The position numbers and the translations under genes were made by a program. The notes beneath the pieces are model-generated. The model had not been told where the DNA came from, ran no database searches, and worked only from the letters and a program-made list of their open reading frames with translations. A DNA stretch of 64,000 nt from Bacteroidetes bacterium GWC2_46_850. Its GTDB lineage: Bacteria > Bacteroidota > Bacteroidia > Bacteroidales > Dysgonomonadaceae. Every line of letters starts with the position of its first letter. Within the stretch, counting starts at the first letter, position 1. Shown here in pieces: positions 1 through 9,086 of the stretch. The DNA lies in contig MENQ01000016.1 in NCBI GenBank assembly GCA_001768325.1, positions 62,001 through 126,000 on the forward strand, written 5' to 3'.

Positions 1-1
1 T

Positions 2-469
2 GCCCCCTTCTTCTGGGGACGCGGAAATGGCTGGATGGCAGCAGGAATGACTGAACTGCTTATTTCTTTGCCTGAAGATAACAAATACAGAACACCCATT
101 ATGGCATCTTATCTGAGAATGATGGAAAGTTTAAAAAAATATCAGAAACCATCCGGTCTTTGGGGGCAACTTATTGATGACAAGGAGGCGTGGGACGAAA
201 CTTCCGGCTCAGCCATGTTCACTTATGCAATGATTGTGGGCGTTAGGCGGGGTTGGTTAGATAGAAAAACGTATGAACCGATAGTTGAAAAAGCATGGCC
301 TGCACTGGTAAATCATATCAATTCAGAAGGAGATATTGATGAAGTGTGTGAAGGAACAAATCGCAAAAATGACCGTCAATATTACCTCGACAGAAAAAGA
401 AAAATAGGCGATATGCACGGGCAGGCTCCCATTTTATGGTGTTCAGCAGCACTATTGGAAGAATTATAA
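2..469 (+). CDS. GH105-type unsaturated rhamnogalacturonyl hydrolase, 3' part
   Basis: This is the C-terminal 155 residues of an (alpha/alpha)6-barrel hydrolase whose 5' end lies outside the window. The frame is open from base 2 and reads APFFWGRGNGWMAAG, the W-x-RGNGW signature of GH105/GH88 (YteR/YesR-like) enzymes. GWGxL-type and SGSAMF motifs follow (SGLWGQ, ETSGSAMF), as is typical of the last helical hairpins. Family members remove the 4,5-unsaturated uronic acid left at the non-reducing end by polysaccharide lyases. It is followed 17 bp later by the propeller gene and belongs to the same + strand island. The family call is strong. The exact substrate (unsaturated GalA or GlcA) cannot be told from this fragment. 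Confidence 0.85.
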   Translation, partial: APFFWGRGNGWMAAGMTELLISLPEDNKYRTPIMASYLRMMESLKKYQKPSGLWGQLIDDKEAWDETSGSAMFTYAMIVGVRRGWLDRKTYEPIVEKAWPALVNHINSEGDIDEVCEGTNRKNDRQYYLDRKRKIGDMHGQAPILWCSAALLEEL

Positions 470-486
470 TCAAAAGGATGATCAAA

Positions 487-1497
487 ATGAAAAAAAATAA
501 AATCAGACTTAGTATTCTCTTTTTACTGTTGTTTTTGCCATTTACGGTAAAATCTCAGCAATATGAAAGCATCAATGATTATCTTTCTCCGGCGGTAAAA
601 AATGGAGGTTTTTCCATGGATGATTACATTCTCTGGTGCCCCACGGTGATAGAAGTAGATGGAACGTACCATATGTTTGCTTCCCGCTGGCCGGTAAAAT
701 ACGGACTGGGGGGTTGGACCAAGTATTCGGAATGTGTCAGGGCAACTTCCAAAAACTTATATGGCCCTTATGAATTTCAGGAAGTGGTTTTACAAAAGAG
801 ACCGGATGCATGGGACAATTCTCGCGTTCACAACGTGAAAATCGTAAGGGCAAAAGACAAGTTTGTGCTCTACTACATCAACTCGGCTAACCAGATCGGG
901 TATGCTGAAGCCGATAAAATAACTGGTCCGTGGACGAGAGTGGATGAACCGATTCTCCGTTTCAGTAATCCTGCACCGCTTATTCGGGAGAATGGAAGCG
1001 TTTATATTTTTGGCCGTTTGCGCGATGCGGAAGACAAAAACAGGGGGTTGGCCGCCGTTGCGTCCTCATACAAGGGTCCCTATTCGCTGGTTGAAGAAGG
1101 GAAAAATCTTCTTCCCAACGACTATGAATTGGAAGATCCCACAATCTGGTGGGCAAACAATCAGTACAACATCATCTGCAACGACTGGAAAGCAAAAGCC
1201 ACGGGAGTGACCAAAGGTGGAGCACAATATTACTCAAAAGACGGCGTGACCTATCACCTGGTGTCGCAAAAGCCGATCTTCAACCGAAATGAACCGGTAG
1301 TTTATGATGACAGCTCAGTGGAAAAATTTGCAAGAATAGAACGTCCCTTTGTCTTTACAAATGAAAAAGATGAAGTTATTGCCTTGTTTACTGCCAACTT
1401 ATACCCCGATTCTTTGGGAGGTAGAGCAAAAATTGTTGTGCATCCAGTCAAGAAATATTATCCTAAAAAATTGAAATCAACCAAAAAGAATAAATAA
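487..1497 (+). CDS. Exported five-bladed beta-propeller glycosidase, GH43/GH117-like
   Basis: This 336-residue protein has a Sec signal (KKNKIRLSILFLLLF, cleavage near VKSQ). The ATG at 487 is preferred because an upstream in-frame start at 436 overlaps the previous gene and would put 17 residues in front of the signal. The mature part shows repeated propeller blades: WCPTVIEVDGTYHMF, VHNVKIVRAKDKFVLYY, GPWTRVDEPIL, NPAPLIRENGSVYIFGR and LEDPTIWWANNQYNII. This pattern is shared by GH43, GH62, GH117 and GH130 enzymes, with acidic residues at blade starts as candidate catalytic positions (D in the DPTIWW blade, E in IERPFVF). The likely role is exo-removal of a side-chain sugar in the periplasm. 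The family cannot be fixed by eye. Confidence 0.6.
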   Translation: MKKNKIRLSILFLLLFLPFTVKSQQYESINDYLSPAVKNGGFSMDDYILWCPTVIEVDGTYHMFASRWPVKYGLGGWTKYSECVRATSKNLYGPYEFQEVVLQKRPDAWDNSRVHNVKIVRAKDKFVLYYINSANQIGYAEADKITGPWTRVDEPILRFSNPAPLIRENGSVYIFGRLRDAEDKNRGLAAVASSYKGPYSLVEEGKNLLPNDYELEDPTIWWANNQYNIICNDWKAKATGVTKGGAQYYSKDGVTYHLVSQKPIFNRNEPVVYDDSSVEKFARIERPFVFTNEKDEVIALFTANLYPDSLGGRAKIVVHPVKKYYPKKLKSTKKNK

Positions 1498-1510
1498 TTG
1501 ATATATCAAC

Positions 1511-3289
1511 ATGAAAAAAACAACTGCATTTTTATTGATTATCCTATTCTGTTCATCGATGATGTTTTCCCAAACAGAAATAACGCAGAATGAGCGTATG
1601 CAATGGTGGCGTGATGCTCGTTTTGGATTGTTCATTCATTGGGGACTGTATGCAATACCTGCCGGTGAATGGGAAGAAAAAGAAATTCCCGGAATTGGTG
1701 AATGGATTATGAAGAGAGCACAAATTCCCGCAGAAAAATACAGAGATTTAGCAAATCGATTCAATCCGATAAAATTCAATGCCCACGATTTCGTGCTGAC
1801 AGCAAAGAATGCTGGAATGAAGTATATCGTTATTACTTCTAAGCATCATGATGGTTTTGCCATGTTCAAATCAGAAGCATCAAGATATAATATTGTGGAT
1901 GCCACCCCATATGGTAAAGATATTATTAAGCAATTGGCTGATGAATGTCATAGACAAGGTTTAAAAATATGCTTTTATTATTCACAATCACGTGATTGGA
2001 ATGAACCGAATGGACTTGACAACGATTGGGATTTCCCAAAAGAACGTGATTTTCAAAAATATTTAGATGAAAAAGTCAAACCCCAGCTCACTGAATTACT
2101 GACAAATTACGGTCCCATTGGACTTATTTGGTTCGACACGCCAATGACTATTTCACAAGAACAAGCTCAAAGTTTGAAAGATTTGGTTCGAAAACTTCAA
2201 CCGAAGTGCATTATCAGCGGTCGTTTGGGAGGTGGAGTTCAGACCGATTATATTTCCACCGGTGATAATGTAATTCCCGGGAATGTTGACAGAAGTGATT
2301 GGGAAGTACCTGCAACCCTTAATAATACTTGGGGATTTAAGAAAAATGATCATAACTGGAAATCATCGAAGGATCTTACCCGACTTTTGTTTGACATAGT
2401 TTCAAAAGGTGGTAATTATCTGCTGAATGTAGGTCCGGATGCTGAAGGTAAAATACCTGAAGCATCTGTTAATATTTTGACCGAAGTGGGTAATTGGATG
2501 AAAATCAACAGAGAAGCTATTTATGAAACAAAGGCTAGTCCATTTCAGACAGAATTCAACTGGGGATGCGTTACCCAAAAAGACAATAAACTTCACCTGG
2601 GTATCTTTGACTGGAAAAAAGGCGATTTCTATCTCGAAGGTTTAGAAAACAAGGTGGAAAAGATATATTTGCTTTCTGACCGGACAAAAAATGCATTAAA
2701 ATTCCAGCAAACTTTCAATAAAAATATCAATCATCATCGTTTGAATTTTCAATTGCCAGATAAAGCTCCAGACAATGCTGTCTCTGTAGTTGTTGTTGAA
2801 ACAGACGGTATACCGAAAGTAGAACAAGGCATTTACCAACAAGCTGACCGAAGCATCACATTATCGACCTTCCAGGCGGCTACTTTCAAAAATGGAAAAT
2901 CGGAAGAAATAAAAAGCACATCACGCGGCGGTGGAGTAGATTTGACAGACAAGAACATTCAATTTTCCTGGAATTTCAATGTGGAGAAAAAGGGCAATTA
3001 TAAAATTGATATTGTGACCACTGAAACCGGATCACATGGAGATCCGTTGTGGCAAGGCGGACATGAAATAAGAATAATTTCCGGAAATCAAACCAAAGAT
3101 ATTGTTATTGAACGCGATAAAGATGAATATAATCCACGTACTCAATATTGGAAAAAAATTCACACGAATGGAGGTGTCTTAAGGTTCGATGAACCAGGAC
3201 AATATAAAATTGAATTAATTCCTGTATCAATTTTCAAGGGCAAAAGCGGATTTACCTTTCAGGAAATTAATCTACGACCTCTGGAATAA
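1511..3289 (+). CDS. GH29 alpha-L-fucosidase, exported, with C-terminal beta domain
   Basis: This 592-residue protein with a signal peptide (cleavage after FCSSMMFSQ) hydrolyses alpha-L-fucosides with retention. GH29 hallmarks are WWRDARFGLFIHWGLY near residue 35, the substrate-binding KHHDGFAMF near 115, and the catalytic nucleophile Asp209 in IWFDTP. The barrel ends with [17 protein letters not shown]. Residues from about 430 form an extra beta-rich domain (GNYKIDIV pattern) that recurs in the GH29 enzymes at 23561 and 30652. It starts 13 bp after the propeller gene. Of the GH29 subfamilies it looks closest to the relaxed type A, but that is inference. Some GH29 enzymes also act on alpha-L-galactosides. 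Confidence 0.9.
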   Translation: MKKTTAFLLIILFCSSMMFSQTEITQNERMQWWRDARFGLFIHWGLYAIPAGEWEEKEIPGIGEWIMKRAQIPAEKYRDLANRFNPIKFNAHDFVLTAKNAGMKYIVITSKHHDGFAMFKSEASRYNIVDATPYGKDIIKQLADECHRQGLKICFYYSQSRDWNEPNGLDNDWDFPKERDFQKYLDEKVKPQLTELLTNYGPIGLIWFDTPMTISQEQAQSLKDLVRKLQPKCIISGRLGGGVQTDYISTGDNVIPGNVDRSDWEVPATLNNTWGFKKNDHNWKSSKDLTRLLFDIVSKGGNYLLNVGPDAEGKIPEASVNILTEVGNWMKINREAIYETKASPFQTEFNWGCVTQKDNKLHLGIFDWKKGDFYLEGLENKVEKIYLLSDRTKNALKFQQTFNKNINHHRLNFQLPDKAPDNAVSVVVVETDGIPKVEQGIYQQADRSITLSTFQAATFKNGKSEEIKSTSRGGGVDLTDKNIQFSWNFNVEKKGNYKIDIVTTETGSHGDPLWQGGHEIRIISGNQTKDIVIERDKDEYNPRTQYWKKIHTNGGVLRFDEPGQYKIELIPVSIFKGKSGFTFQEINLRPLE

Positions 3290-3318
3290 TTAGCATAACT
3301 TATTTCAATTTTCTAAAA

Positions 3319-4620
3319 ATGATTAATAAAAATACGGTTGTTTTATCAAGATTGATTATGGTATTGGCTTTGTTAAATCTTATGATTTCAAATGCTCAGA
3401 ATCCTATTCCACTAAAAAATAGTCAATCATCTGTCGTAATTGTAAATAACATAAAGCCTCGGCGCGGCACATCACAGGGATTGCCCAATACACGTCTGCA
3501 TTACACACCGGGGAAGCCCGTCAAATATTGGTCGTTGGCCACGGCAGCCAGTATCATGGCACGTTACCCCGATTATCGCGAAGCGTACTGGAAGCCATGG
3601 TCGTATGTGCAGGGATACATGTTCCATAGTTTTGAAATGTTGTACCGTCTCACTGGAGACAGGCAATACATGGATTTTATAAAAAAATATATCGATAATT
3701 TTGTGGATGAGCAAGGTAACTTCCATGGGGATAAGCTGACCAACCTGGATAATATAATGACAGGCAACAGCATTGTAGGTTTGTATGAATACACAAAGGA
3801 CAATCGGTATAAAATCGCTGCCGATCAGTTTAGAAAAGCATTTGACACGTATCCGCGAAGTGCGGATGGTCAGTTCTGGCATGGGGATAAGTCTCCCAAT
3901 ATGTGGATCGATGGCGTCTTCATGGGACAAATGTTTTTAATCAGATATGGAAAATCAATCGGCGACACCGGCTATTGTTTCGATGAAGCTGCCCGCCAGG
4001 TGCTGGTCTGCGCAAAGCATTTACGAAAAGAAAACTCCGGCCTGTACCTGCACGCCTGGACCGAAAAACCGGAGTCGGTGAAATGGGCAGACCCCAAAAC
4101 CGGACTCTCACCCGAGGTATGGAGTGAAGGGATGGGCTGGTTTGCTTTGGTCGTAGCCGAATTACTGGCAGAAATGCCCCAAACTCATCCGAAATACAAT
4201 GAAATTAAAAACATATACCTGGAGATGGCGGCGGATCTGAAAAAGCAGCAGGATAAAAAAACAGGCGGCTGGTATATGATTGTGGACAAAGGCAACCATC
4301 CGGACAACTGGATTGACCCGTCGGGTACCGGAATGTTTTTGTATGCTCTGCAAAAAGGGATCGAATTGAATCTCATTTCTCACAGAGAATACAATCCCGT
4401 TGTGAAAAAAGCATACAAATGTCTGATTTCGTTTGCCAAAATCAACGAAAGAGGATTGGTGGACATTGAAGGAGGGGGCGACGGGATTTCCGTGAAACCG
4501 GATTATGAGACCTATGTACACTATAACAGAACGACAAACGCAAAGGAGACCGTCGGCGCCTTCCTGTGGGGAACCACGATCATGGAGAAGCCGAAAAAAG
4601 AACCAGGAAACAAGATTTAA
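3319..4620 (+). CDS. GH105/GH88-type unsaturated uronyl hydrolase
   Basis: This 433-residue exported protein (signal ending near MISNAQ) belongs to the six-hairpin unsaturated glycuronyl hydrolases. Key features are the helical repeats, NMWIDGVFMGQMF with candidate catalytic Asp198 (equivalent to the YteR aspartate), and EVWSEGMGWFALV. The last is a variant of the usual W-x-RG-x-GW, with Glu in place of Arg. KKTGGWYMIVDKG and PSGTGMFLYAL close the barrel. It would act on unsaturated oligosaccharides released by the lyases encoded at 9087 and 11864. It is separated by 29 bp from the GH29 gene and 50 bp from the next GH28. It is a distinct paralogue of the truncated gene at the window start. 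Confidence 0.85.
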   Translation: MINKNTVVLSRLIMVLALLNLMISNAQNPIPLKNSQSSVVIVNNIKPRRGTSQGLPNTRLHYTPGKPVKYWSLATAASIMARYPDYREAYWKPWSYVQGYMFHSFEMLYRLTGDRQYMDFIKKYIDNFVDEQGNFHGDKLTNLDNIMTGNSIVGLYEYTKDNRYKIAADQFRKAFDTYPRSADGQFWHGDKSPNMWIDGVFMGQMFLIRYGKSIGDTGYCFDEAARQVLVCAKHLRKENSGLYLHAWTEKPESVKWADPKTGLSPEVWSEGMGWFALVVAELLAEMPQTHPKYNEIKNIYLEMAADLKKQQDKKTGGWYMIVDKGNHPDNWIDPSGTGMFLYALQKGIELNLISHREYNPVVKKAYKCLISFAKINERGLVDIEGGGDGISVKPDYETYVHYNRTTNAKETVGAFLWGTTIMEKPKKEPGNKI

Positions 4621-4670
4621 AACGCAAGACATCAGAAATAATCAATATAAAAATAAATAATTATCCTGAT

Positions 4671-7532
4671 ATGAGAACTTTCCCATTTATATTACCCCTG
4701 TGCATCTTTATTATCATAAATACAGAGGCAATATTGGCGAAAAATACCGGTAAGCCTTTCTTCGGTGCGCTTTTGCCAGAGAAACATGTTTATCATGAAA
4801 CACCCGATTCACTTATTCTCATTACGGGCCTGACCCAAGAGTTTACAGTAGATACGCCCGAAAACGAGGGAATAACCACTACGGCCTTCCGAGTAGAGCA
4901 GCTGTTGAAAGCAGTGGATAGTGATGCGGAATTCATGTATGCAGTCTTTCATCCGTCGGGAAGGAAAAAGACAGATGGATCTTTTGAACCGGGCGATTAC
5001 ATTGAAAAAGTGAATAGAATAACGGGGAAAAAGCAGACACGGAAAGTCGGGTTACAGCGTGCTGCCCTCAGGGGTAAGCTCTTATTGGAAATGTCCCGGA
5101 TGACAGTGGGTAGCAAAAACGATATTATACTGAATTTCCATGCCGGCCAACGTTCGCCGATGACGGAAGTGGTTATCACCATTCCCGAAGGGATACGCAT
5201 AACCCCGGAAAATACGTATATCAATGTGATCGGCCGCGGTGAAGTATTACTGAAAGATCTGCCCAACCAGTCCATTGGTCGTACGGGTACGAATTATTCC
5301 TATCGCCAGGTGGGACGTGTGGCAATCAATGAGAATGAAACCAGCGGACAACAGCTGATCATCTCAAATCTCGACTTCAGGCCGGCAAACGGAGCCGACT
5401 TAGTTATCCGCATTCAAAATCCGGGTATACAAAAAACGGGACAGTATCTTTTCTCGTCGCGCTACAAAACTTCAGCTCCTGAAAGTTGCACAAGTCCCGG
5501 TGGAGGGATGGAAAACGCGACGTTGACGGTAGTCAATGAAATCAGCGACTTTGTCAGAATCATGCCACGACCAAAAAAATATGAGAAAGCGGTACTCACA
5601 ACAACCGAATTTTCATGGACGCCGGCCAAAAATGCTTCCAGGGTCAATTTATTACAATCGACTGATAAGGGAAAAAGCTGGCAAAAAGCCAACGCGATCA
5701 TTGATCCATCAAGTGATAAGGCAACAATCAGCGACCTGACCCCTAACCAGCTGTATGCATTCAGGCTTGAAGTCAAAGATGGATCAAACCGGGGAAGTTC
5801 CAACATTGCCTGGCATTATTCGGGCATGCTGGATGTGAAAACGATGGGCGCAACGGGAGAGGGAAAAACCGACGACACGGAAAAAATCAACGAAGCATTG
5901 GCCTTCATGAATGAGATTGGGGGTGGCATCGTGCTATTTTCAGGAGGACAATACAACGTGCGGACCCTGCACCTGCAAAGCAACGTCTGGCTCTACATCG
6001 ACAGGGACGCTACCATTCAGGCCATTGAAGGTAGCGACGAACCGGAAGCTACCTGGTTCAGCGATCTTGCCTATCGTTCGGGATTATCACCCACCGATCC
6101 GAAGCCCTATCAGGATCCCGAAAATTATCTGACAAAACAGGATGTGGGACACACCTTCTTTCGCAATGCGATGTTCTTTGCAGAAAGGGCGGATAACATC
6201 AAAATTATCGGCAACGGCTATATCACCGGAAATGGAGTTTTGGCTACTTCCGATCGTGTAATGAACAATGCACCCGGTAGAAGGGCAGACAAGATGTTCG
6301 CTTTTAAATTGTGCACCCATATCGAGATTGGCGGACTTGACAACGGAAAGGATCTGTGGTACGACCCTGAAAAAGATTTGCCTTACTATATCAACGGCAA
6401 CGGACACGACGACAGTAATATGCTGCAAATAGACAGAGGGGGGCATTTTGTACTCCTGGCTACCGGGACCGATCACATCTATGTGCATAACACCTATTTT
6501 GCCAAAAAAAACAGTGGCAATGCGCGTGACATATACGACTTTATGGCATGCAACAACGTGACGGTAACCAATATTTATTCAAAAATCAGTTCCGATGATA
6601 TCGTGAAATTGGGATCAGATTGTGCGTTGGGATTCACCCGTCCAGTAAAAAACTATTGGGTACGAAATATCATTGGAGATACCAACTGCAACCTGTTTCA
6701 AATAGGTTCCGAAACAGCCGACGATATTCAGGAGGTGTATGTGGACAATATCTATGTACTCGGATCAAATAAAGCCGGATTCTCCATCTCTACCAACGAT
6801 GGAGCCCATATAAAAAACATCCATCTGAATAGCGGGCGTACAGGAAGCATCCATTCACGTTCGGTGATGCACCGAACAAGGGCACCTTTCTTTTTCTCCA
6901 TTTCAAACAGAGCGCGCGTTATCGGCGCAGATGTGGAAAAGTTTTCATTTAATGAGAACGGGACAACGCGTAGTGAACTGTTGGCCACAAACGTAAACAT
7001 TGGAAGTATAGAAAATATTACAATTCATGGAATCGATATTTCAGAAGTATATGGGGGGAGTTCTTTCCGCGGTGACCGATGGAAACCATATGACGGATCT
7101 CAAAATAAGGCGTCAGCGATCATTGCAGGGTATAAATTACCCGATGATGCCGATGTGGAAGGAGGACTCACCTTCAGGTTGCCAAATGGACAACACACCG
7201 GGTACATCGAAAACATTCGCTTCAGCGACGTGAAGATGACGGTAAAAGGCGGTCACGCAGCCGCCGATGCCGGATTGATCCCCCCGGAATTGGGTGTAGG
7301 CCGTTACAACGTGTCCGATTTCAAGATTCAACCCGCATATGGTTTTTGGATACGCCACGCAAAAGGACTGACGATGAAAGATTGTATGATCAGGACGGAA
7401 GAAGCCGATGGTCGCTATGCCGTGGTACTGGATGATGTACACAAAGCCGATGTAATCGGATTAAAGGTTATAAACGAAGGAATCACGGGTGAAAAAATAA
7501 AAACCATTCGTTCTTCCAGGATCAACTATTGA
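4671..7532 (+). CDS. Large exported GH28-type beta-helix glycosidase with FN3-like domain
   Basis: This 953-residue protein starts at ATG 4671, where a signal begins (RTFPFILPLCIFIIIN). An in-frame start at 4566 lies inside the preceding gene and is rejected. Residues about 1-290 form an N-terminal beta region. FSWTPAKNASRVNLLQS with LTPNQLYAFRLEV (about 300-380) looks like a fibronectin type III fold. From about 385 the pectin-lyase-fold barrel begins (VKTMGATGEGKTDDTEKIN). SSDDIVKLGSD carries Asp642-Asp643, matching the GH28 catalytic DD motif; the canonical NTD and GHG motifs are not recognisable. Family members cleave galacturonides or related uronates. The long insertions imply an unusual branched substrate. 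Confidence 0.75.
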   Translation: MRTFPFILPLCIFIIINTEAILAKNTGKPFFGALLPEKHVYHETPDSLILITGLTQEFTVDTPENEGITTTAFRVEQLLKAVDSDAEFMYAVFHPSGRKKTDGSFEPGDYIEKVNRITGKKQTRKVGLQRAALRGKLLLEMSRMTVGSKNDIILNFHAGQRSPMTEVVITIPEGIRITPENTYINVIGRGEVLLKDLPNQSIGRTGTNYSYRQVGRVAINENETSGQQLIISNLDFRPANGADLVIRIQNPGIQKTGQYLFSSRYKTSAPESCTSPGGGMENATLTVVNEISDFVRIMPRPKKYEKAVLTTTEFSWTPAKNASRVNLLQSTDKGKSWQKANAIIDPSSDKATISDLTPNQLYAFRLEVKDGSNRGSSNIAWHYSGMLDVKTMGATGEGKTDDTEKINEALAFMNEIGGGIVLFSGGQYNVRTLHLQSNVWLYIDRDATIQAIEGSDEPEATWFSDLAYRSGLSPTDPKPYQDPENYLTKQDVGHTFFRNAMFFAERADNIKIIGNGYITGNGVLATSDRVMNNAPGRRADKMFAFKLCTHIEIGGLDNGKDLWYDPEKDLPYYINGNGHDDSNMLQIDRGGHFVLLATGTDHIYVHNTYFAKKNSGNARDIYDFMACNNVTVTNIYSKISSDDIVKLGSDCALGFTRPVKNYWVRNIIGDTNCNLFQIGSETADDIQEVYVDNIYVLGSNKAGFSISTNDGAHIKNIHLNSGRTGSIHSRSVMHRTRAPFFFSISNRARVIGADVEKFSFNENGTTRSELLATNVNIGSIENITIHGIDISEVYGGSSFRGDRWKPYDGSQNKASAIIAGYKLPDDADVEGGLTFRLPNGQHTGYIENIRFSDVKMTVKGGHAAADAGLIPPELGVGRYNVSDFKIQPAYGFWIRHAKGLTMKDCMIRTEEADGRYAVVLDDVHKADVIGLKVINEGITGEKIKTIRSSRINY

Positions 7533-7563
7533 TAGTAGCGGGAGACCTTTGTCAATAGCTGCA

Positions 7564-7576
7564 ATTGGCAGCCAAT
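7564..7576. repeat. Short inverted repeat ATTGGC-A-GCCAAT
   Basis: A perfect 6-bp inverted repeat with a 1-bp spacer lies in the 72-bp gap before the DUF362 gene and covers the candidate -33 element of the promoter at 7565-7593. Its position suggests a possible protein-binding site, but the arms are short and chance is possible. Confidence 0.3.
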
Positions 7577-7593
7577 ATAACAAATTATTTTTG
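7565..7593 (+). promoter_or_regulatory. Candidate Bacteroidota promoter, TTG-N18-TATTTTTG
   Basis: A perfect TAnnTTTG -7 element (TATTTTTG, 7586-7593) has a TTG 18 bp upstream. It would start a transcript only a few bases before the ATG at 7605, so the DUF362-PL6-GH28-lyase genes could be transcribed separately with an almost absent leader. AT-rich gaps give such matches by chance fairly often. Confidence 0.4.
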
Positions 7594-7604
7594 ATAATAT
7601 CCTT

Positions 7605-9071
7605 ATGACAAACAGAAGAGATTTTATAAAGAAAACGGGCATCGGAATCTTGGCGTCTACTATTCCGAAAGAGATATTGTCGGCAGCCGGTTCATTTGTC
7701 GTACAGCAGGAACCTGCCAGACCGGCAACAGCGTATAACTGGAGACCGGATACAATCAACCAACCCATTGGTGTGGCGCAAGGTATATACCCAGGACGGG
7801 TAGTCTGGTCGCATGCTCCGGGAGCAGCCCATTGGAATGGCAATTGGGAGTCGATGGATAGTCCGTGGTGGCTCGATGAGAACACAGACCAACAACGTGT
7901 AACAACCATGGTGGCCAACGTCATCACGAAACTGAGCGGTAAGAAAGAGTTCAGTCAGGCATGGAAAGCTATTTTCGAACATCATAACCAGTCGGTAGGA
8001 CGCCCAAAACAGGGTTATCAGAAAGGCGAGATGGTGGCGGTAAAAATCAATATGAACTCCACCAACCGTCCGGAGCGGACTAACAATTACACCGATGTGG
8101 CTCCACAAACCGTATACGCTGTGATAGAACAGTTGGTAAAATACGTCGGCGTACCGGAAGACAAAATATTGGTGTACGATGGCAAGCGTTACATTTACAA
8201 TGCCGTAACACGTAAAGTTTGGAACGATTTCAAAGATGTACGTTTCATACAGGAGAAAGAATTTACCGACGAACAGAAACACCCGATATATGGTGACCAC
8301 AGCCGTTTAGAAATGCCCCGTTGGGTGAAGGCAATAGCATACTCGAACGGGATCGATTACGAAAAGGCATCTCAGATACCCGAACAGGTACGGGAAGCAA
8401 CCTACATCATTAATCTGGCTATGCTGAAATGCCATTCATATCCCTATTCGAACATGGAAAAGGGAGACGAAGGACAAACAGCTGTAACCATGATCGGCAA
8501 GAATCATTTCGGTTCAATACTTGGTCCTTCGGAATTGCATGGAGTAATGAATACCAACCGCGATGCCAAGCCAAAAACTTATTCACCACTTGTTGATCTT
8601 GCAGCATCGTCAGCCCTTGGCAGAAAAACCATACTTTATATGCTGGACGGGCTATATTGCGCCAGGAAACACTCCTCCTACGCCATACATTTTCCGAATG
8701 CACCTTTTTTCAATAAGATATACCCATACGCCAACCCGGAATGGCCGTCATGTATCTTGGCTTCCCTGGATGGTGTGGCGCTCGATTCCGTTGGATTGGA
8801 TATCCTCTATTCGCAGACAAAGAATAACATAGACGTGGACAACCAAAACCGTCCATGGATGCTTATCCGGGAAAATGCCGACGATTATCTTCACGAAATG
8901 GCAAATGCGGAGAATCCGCCTTCGGGTACGAAATATATCCAAAACGGTAAACCGCTAGCCAGCCTCGGGGTACATGAACATTGGGACAGTGACGAATCCC
9001 GTCGTTATTCACGCAATCTCGATCCCACAAAGGGAAAAGGTATTGAATTGATCTACAATAAAATAAGTTAA
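7605..9071 (+). CDS. Tat-signal DUF362 domain protein, function unknown
   Basis: This 488-residue protein begins NRRDFIKKTGIGILAS, a twin-arginine signal, so it is likely exported folded and perhaps with a cofactor. The body matches DUF362: VAVKINMNS, DILVYDG-like KILVYDGKRYIYN, INLAMLKCHSY, TAVTMIGKNHFGS and a late VALDSVGLDIL. The family was defined on proteins near ferredoxin domains, but no CxxCxxC cluster is present here (only isolated Cys in LKCHS, LYCAR and WPSCI). It sits between the GH28 and PL6 genes, 72 bp and 15 bp away, so a role in acidic polysaccharide processing is inferred from context only. The enzymatic activity is not known. Confidence 0.8.
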   Translation: MTNRRDFIKKTGIGILASTIPKEILSAAGSFVVQQEPARPATAYNWRPDTINQPIGVAQGIYPGRVVWSHAPGAAHWNGNWESMDSPWWLDENTDQQRVTTMVANVITKLSGKKEFSQAWKAIFEHHNQSVGRPKQGYQKGEMVAVKINMNSTNRPERTNNYTDVAPQTVYAVIEQLVKYVGVPEDKILVYDGKRYIYNAVTRKVWNDFKDVRFIQEKEFTDEQKHPIYGDHSRLEMPRWVKAIAYSNGIDYEKASQIPEQVREATYIINLAMLKCHSYPYSNMEKGDEGQTAVTMIGKNHFGSILGPSELHGVMNTNRDAKPKTYSPLVDLAASSALGRKTILYMLDGLYCARKHSSYAIHFPNAPFFNKIYPYANPEWPSCILASLDGVALDSVGLDILYSQTKNNIDVDNQNRPWMLIRENADDYLHEMANAENPPSGTKYIQNGKPLASLGVHEHWDSDESRRYSRNLDPTKGKGIELIYNKIS

Positions 9072-9086
9072 ACATATACACACAGA

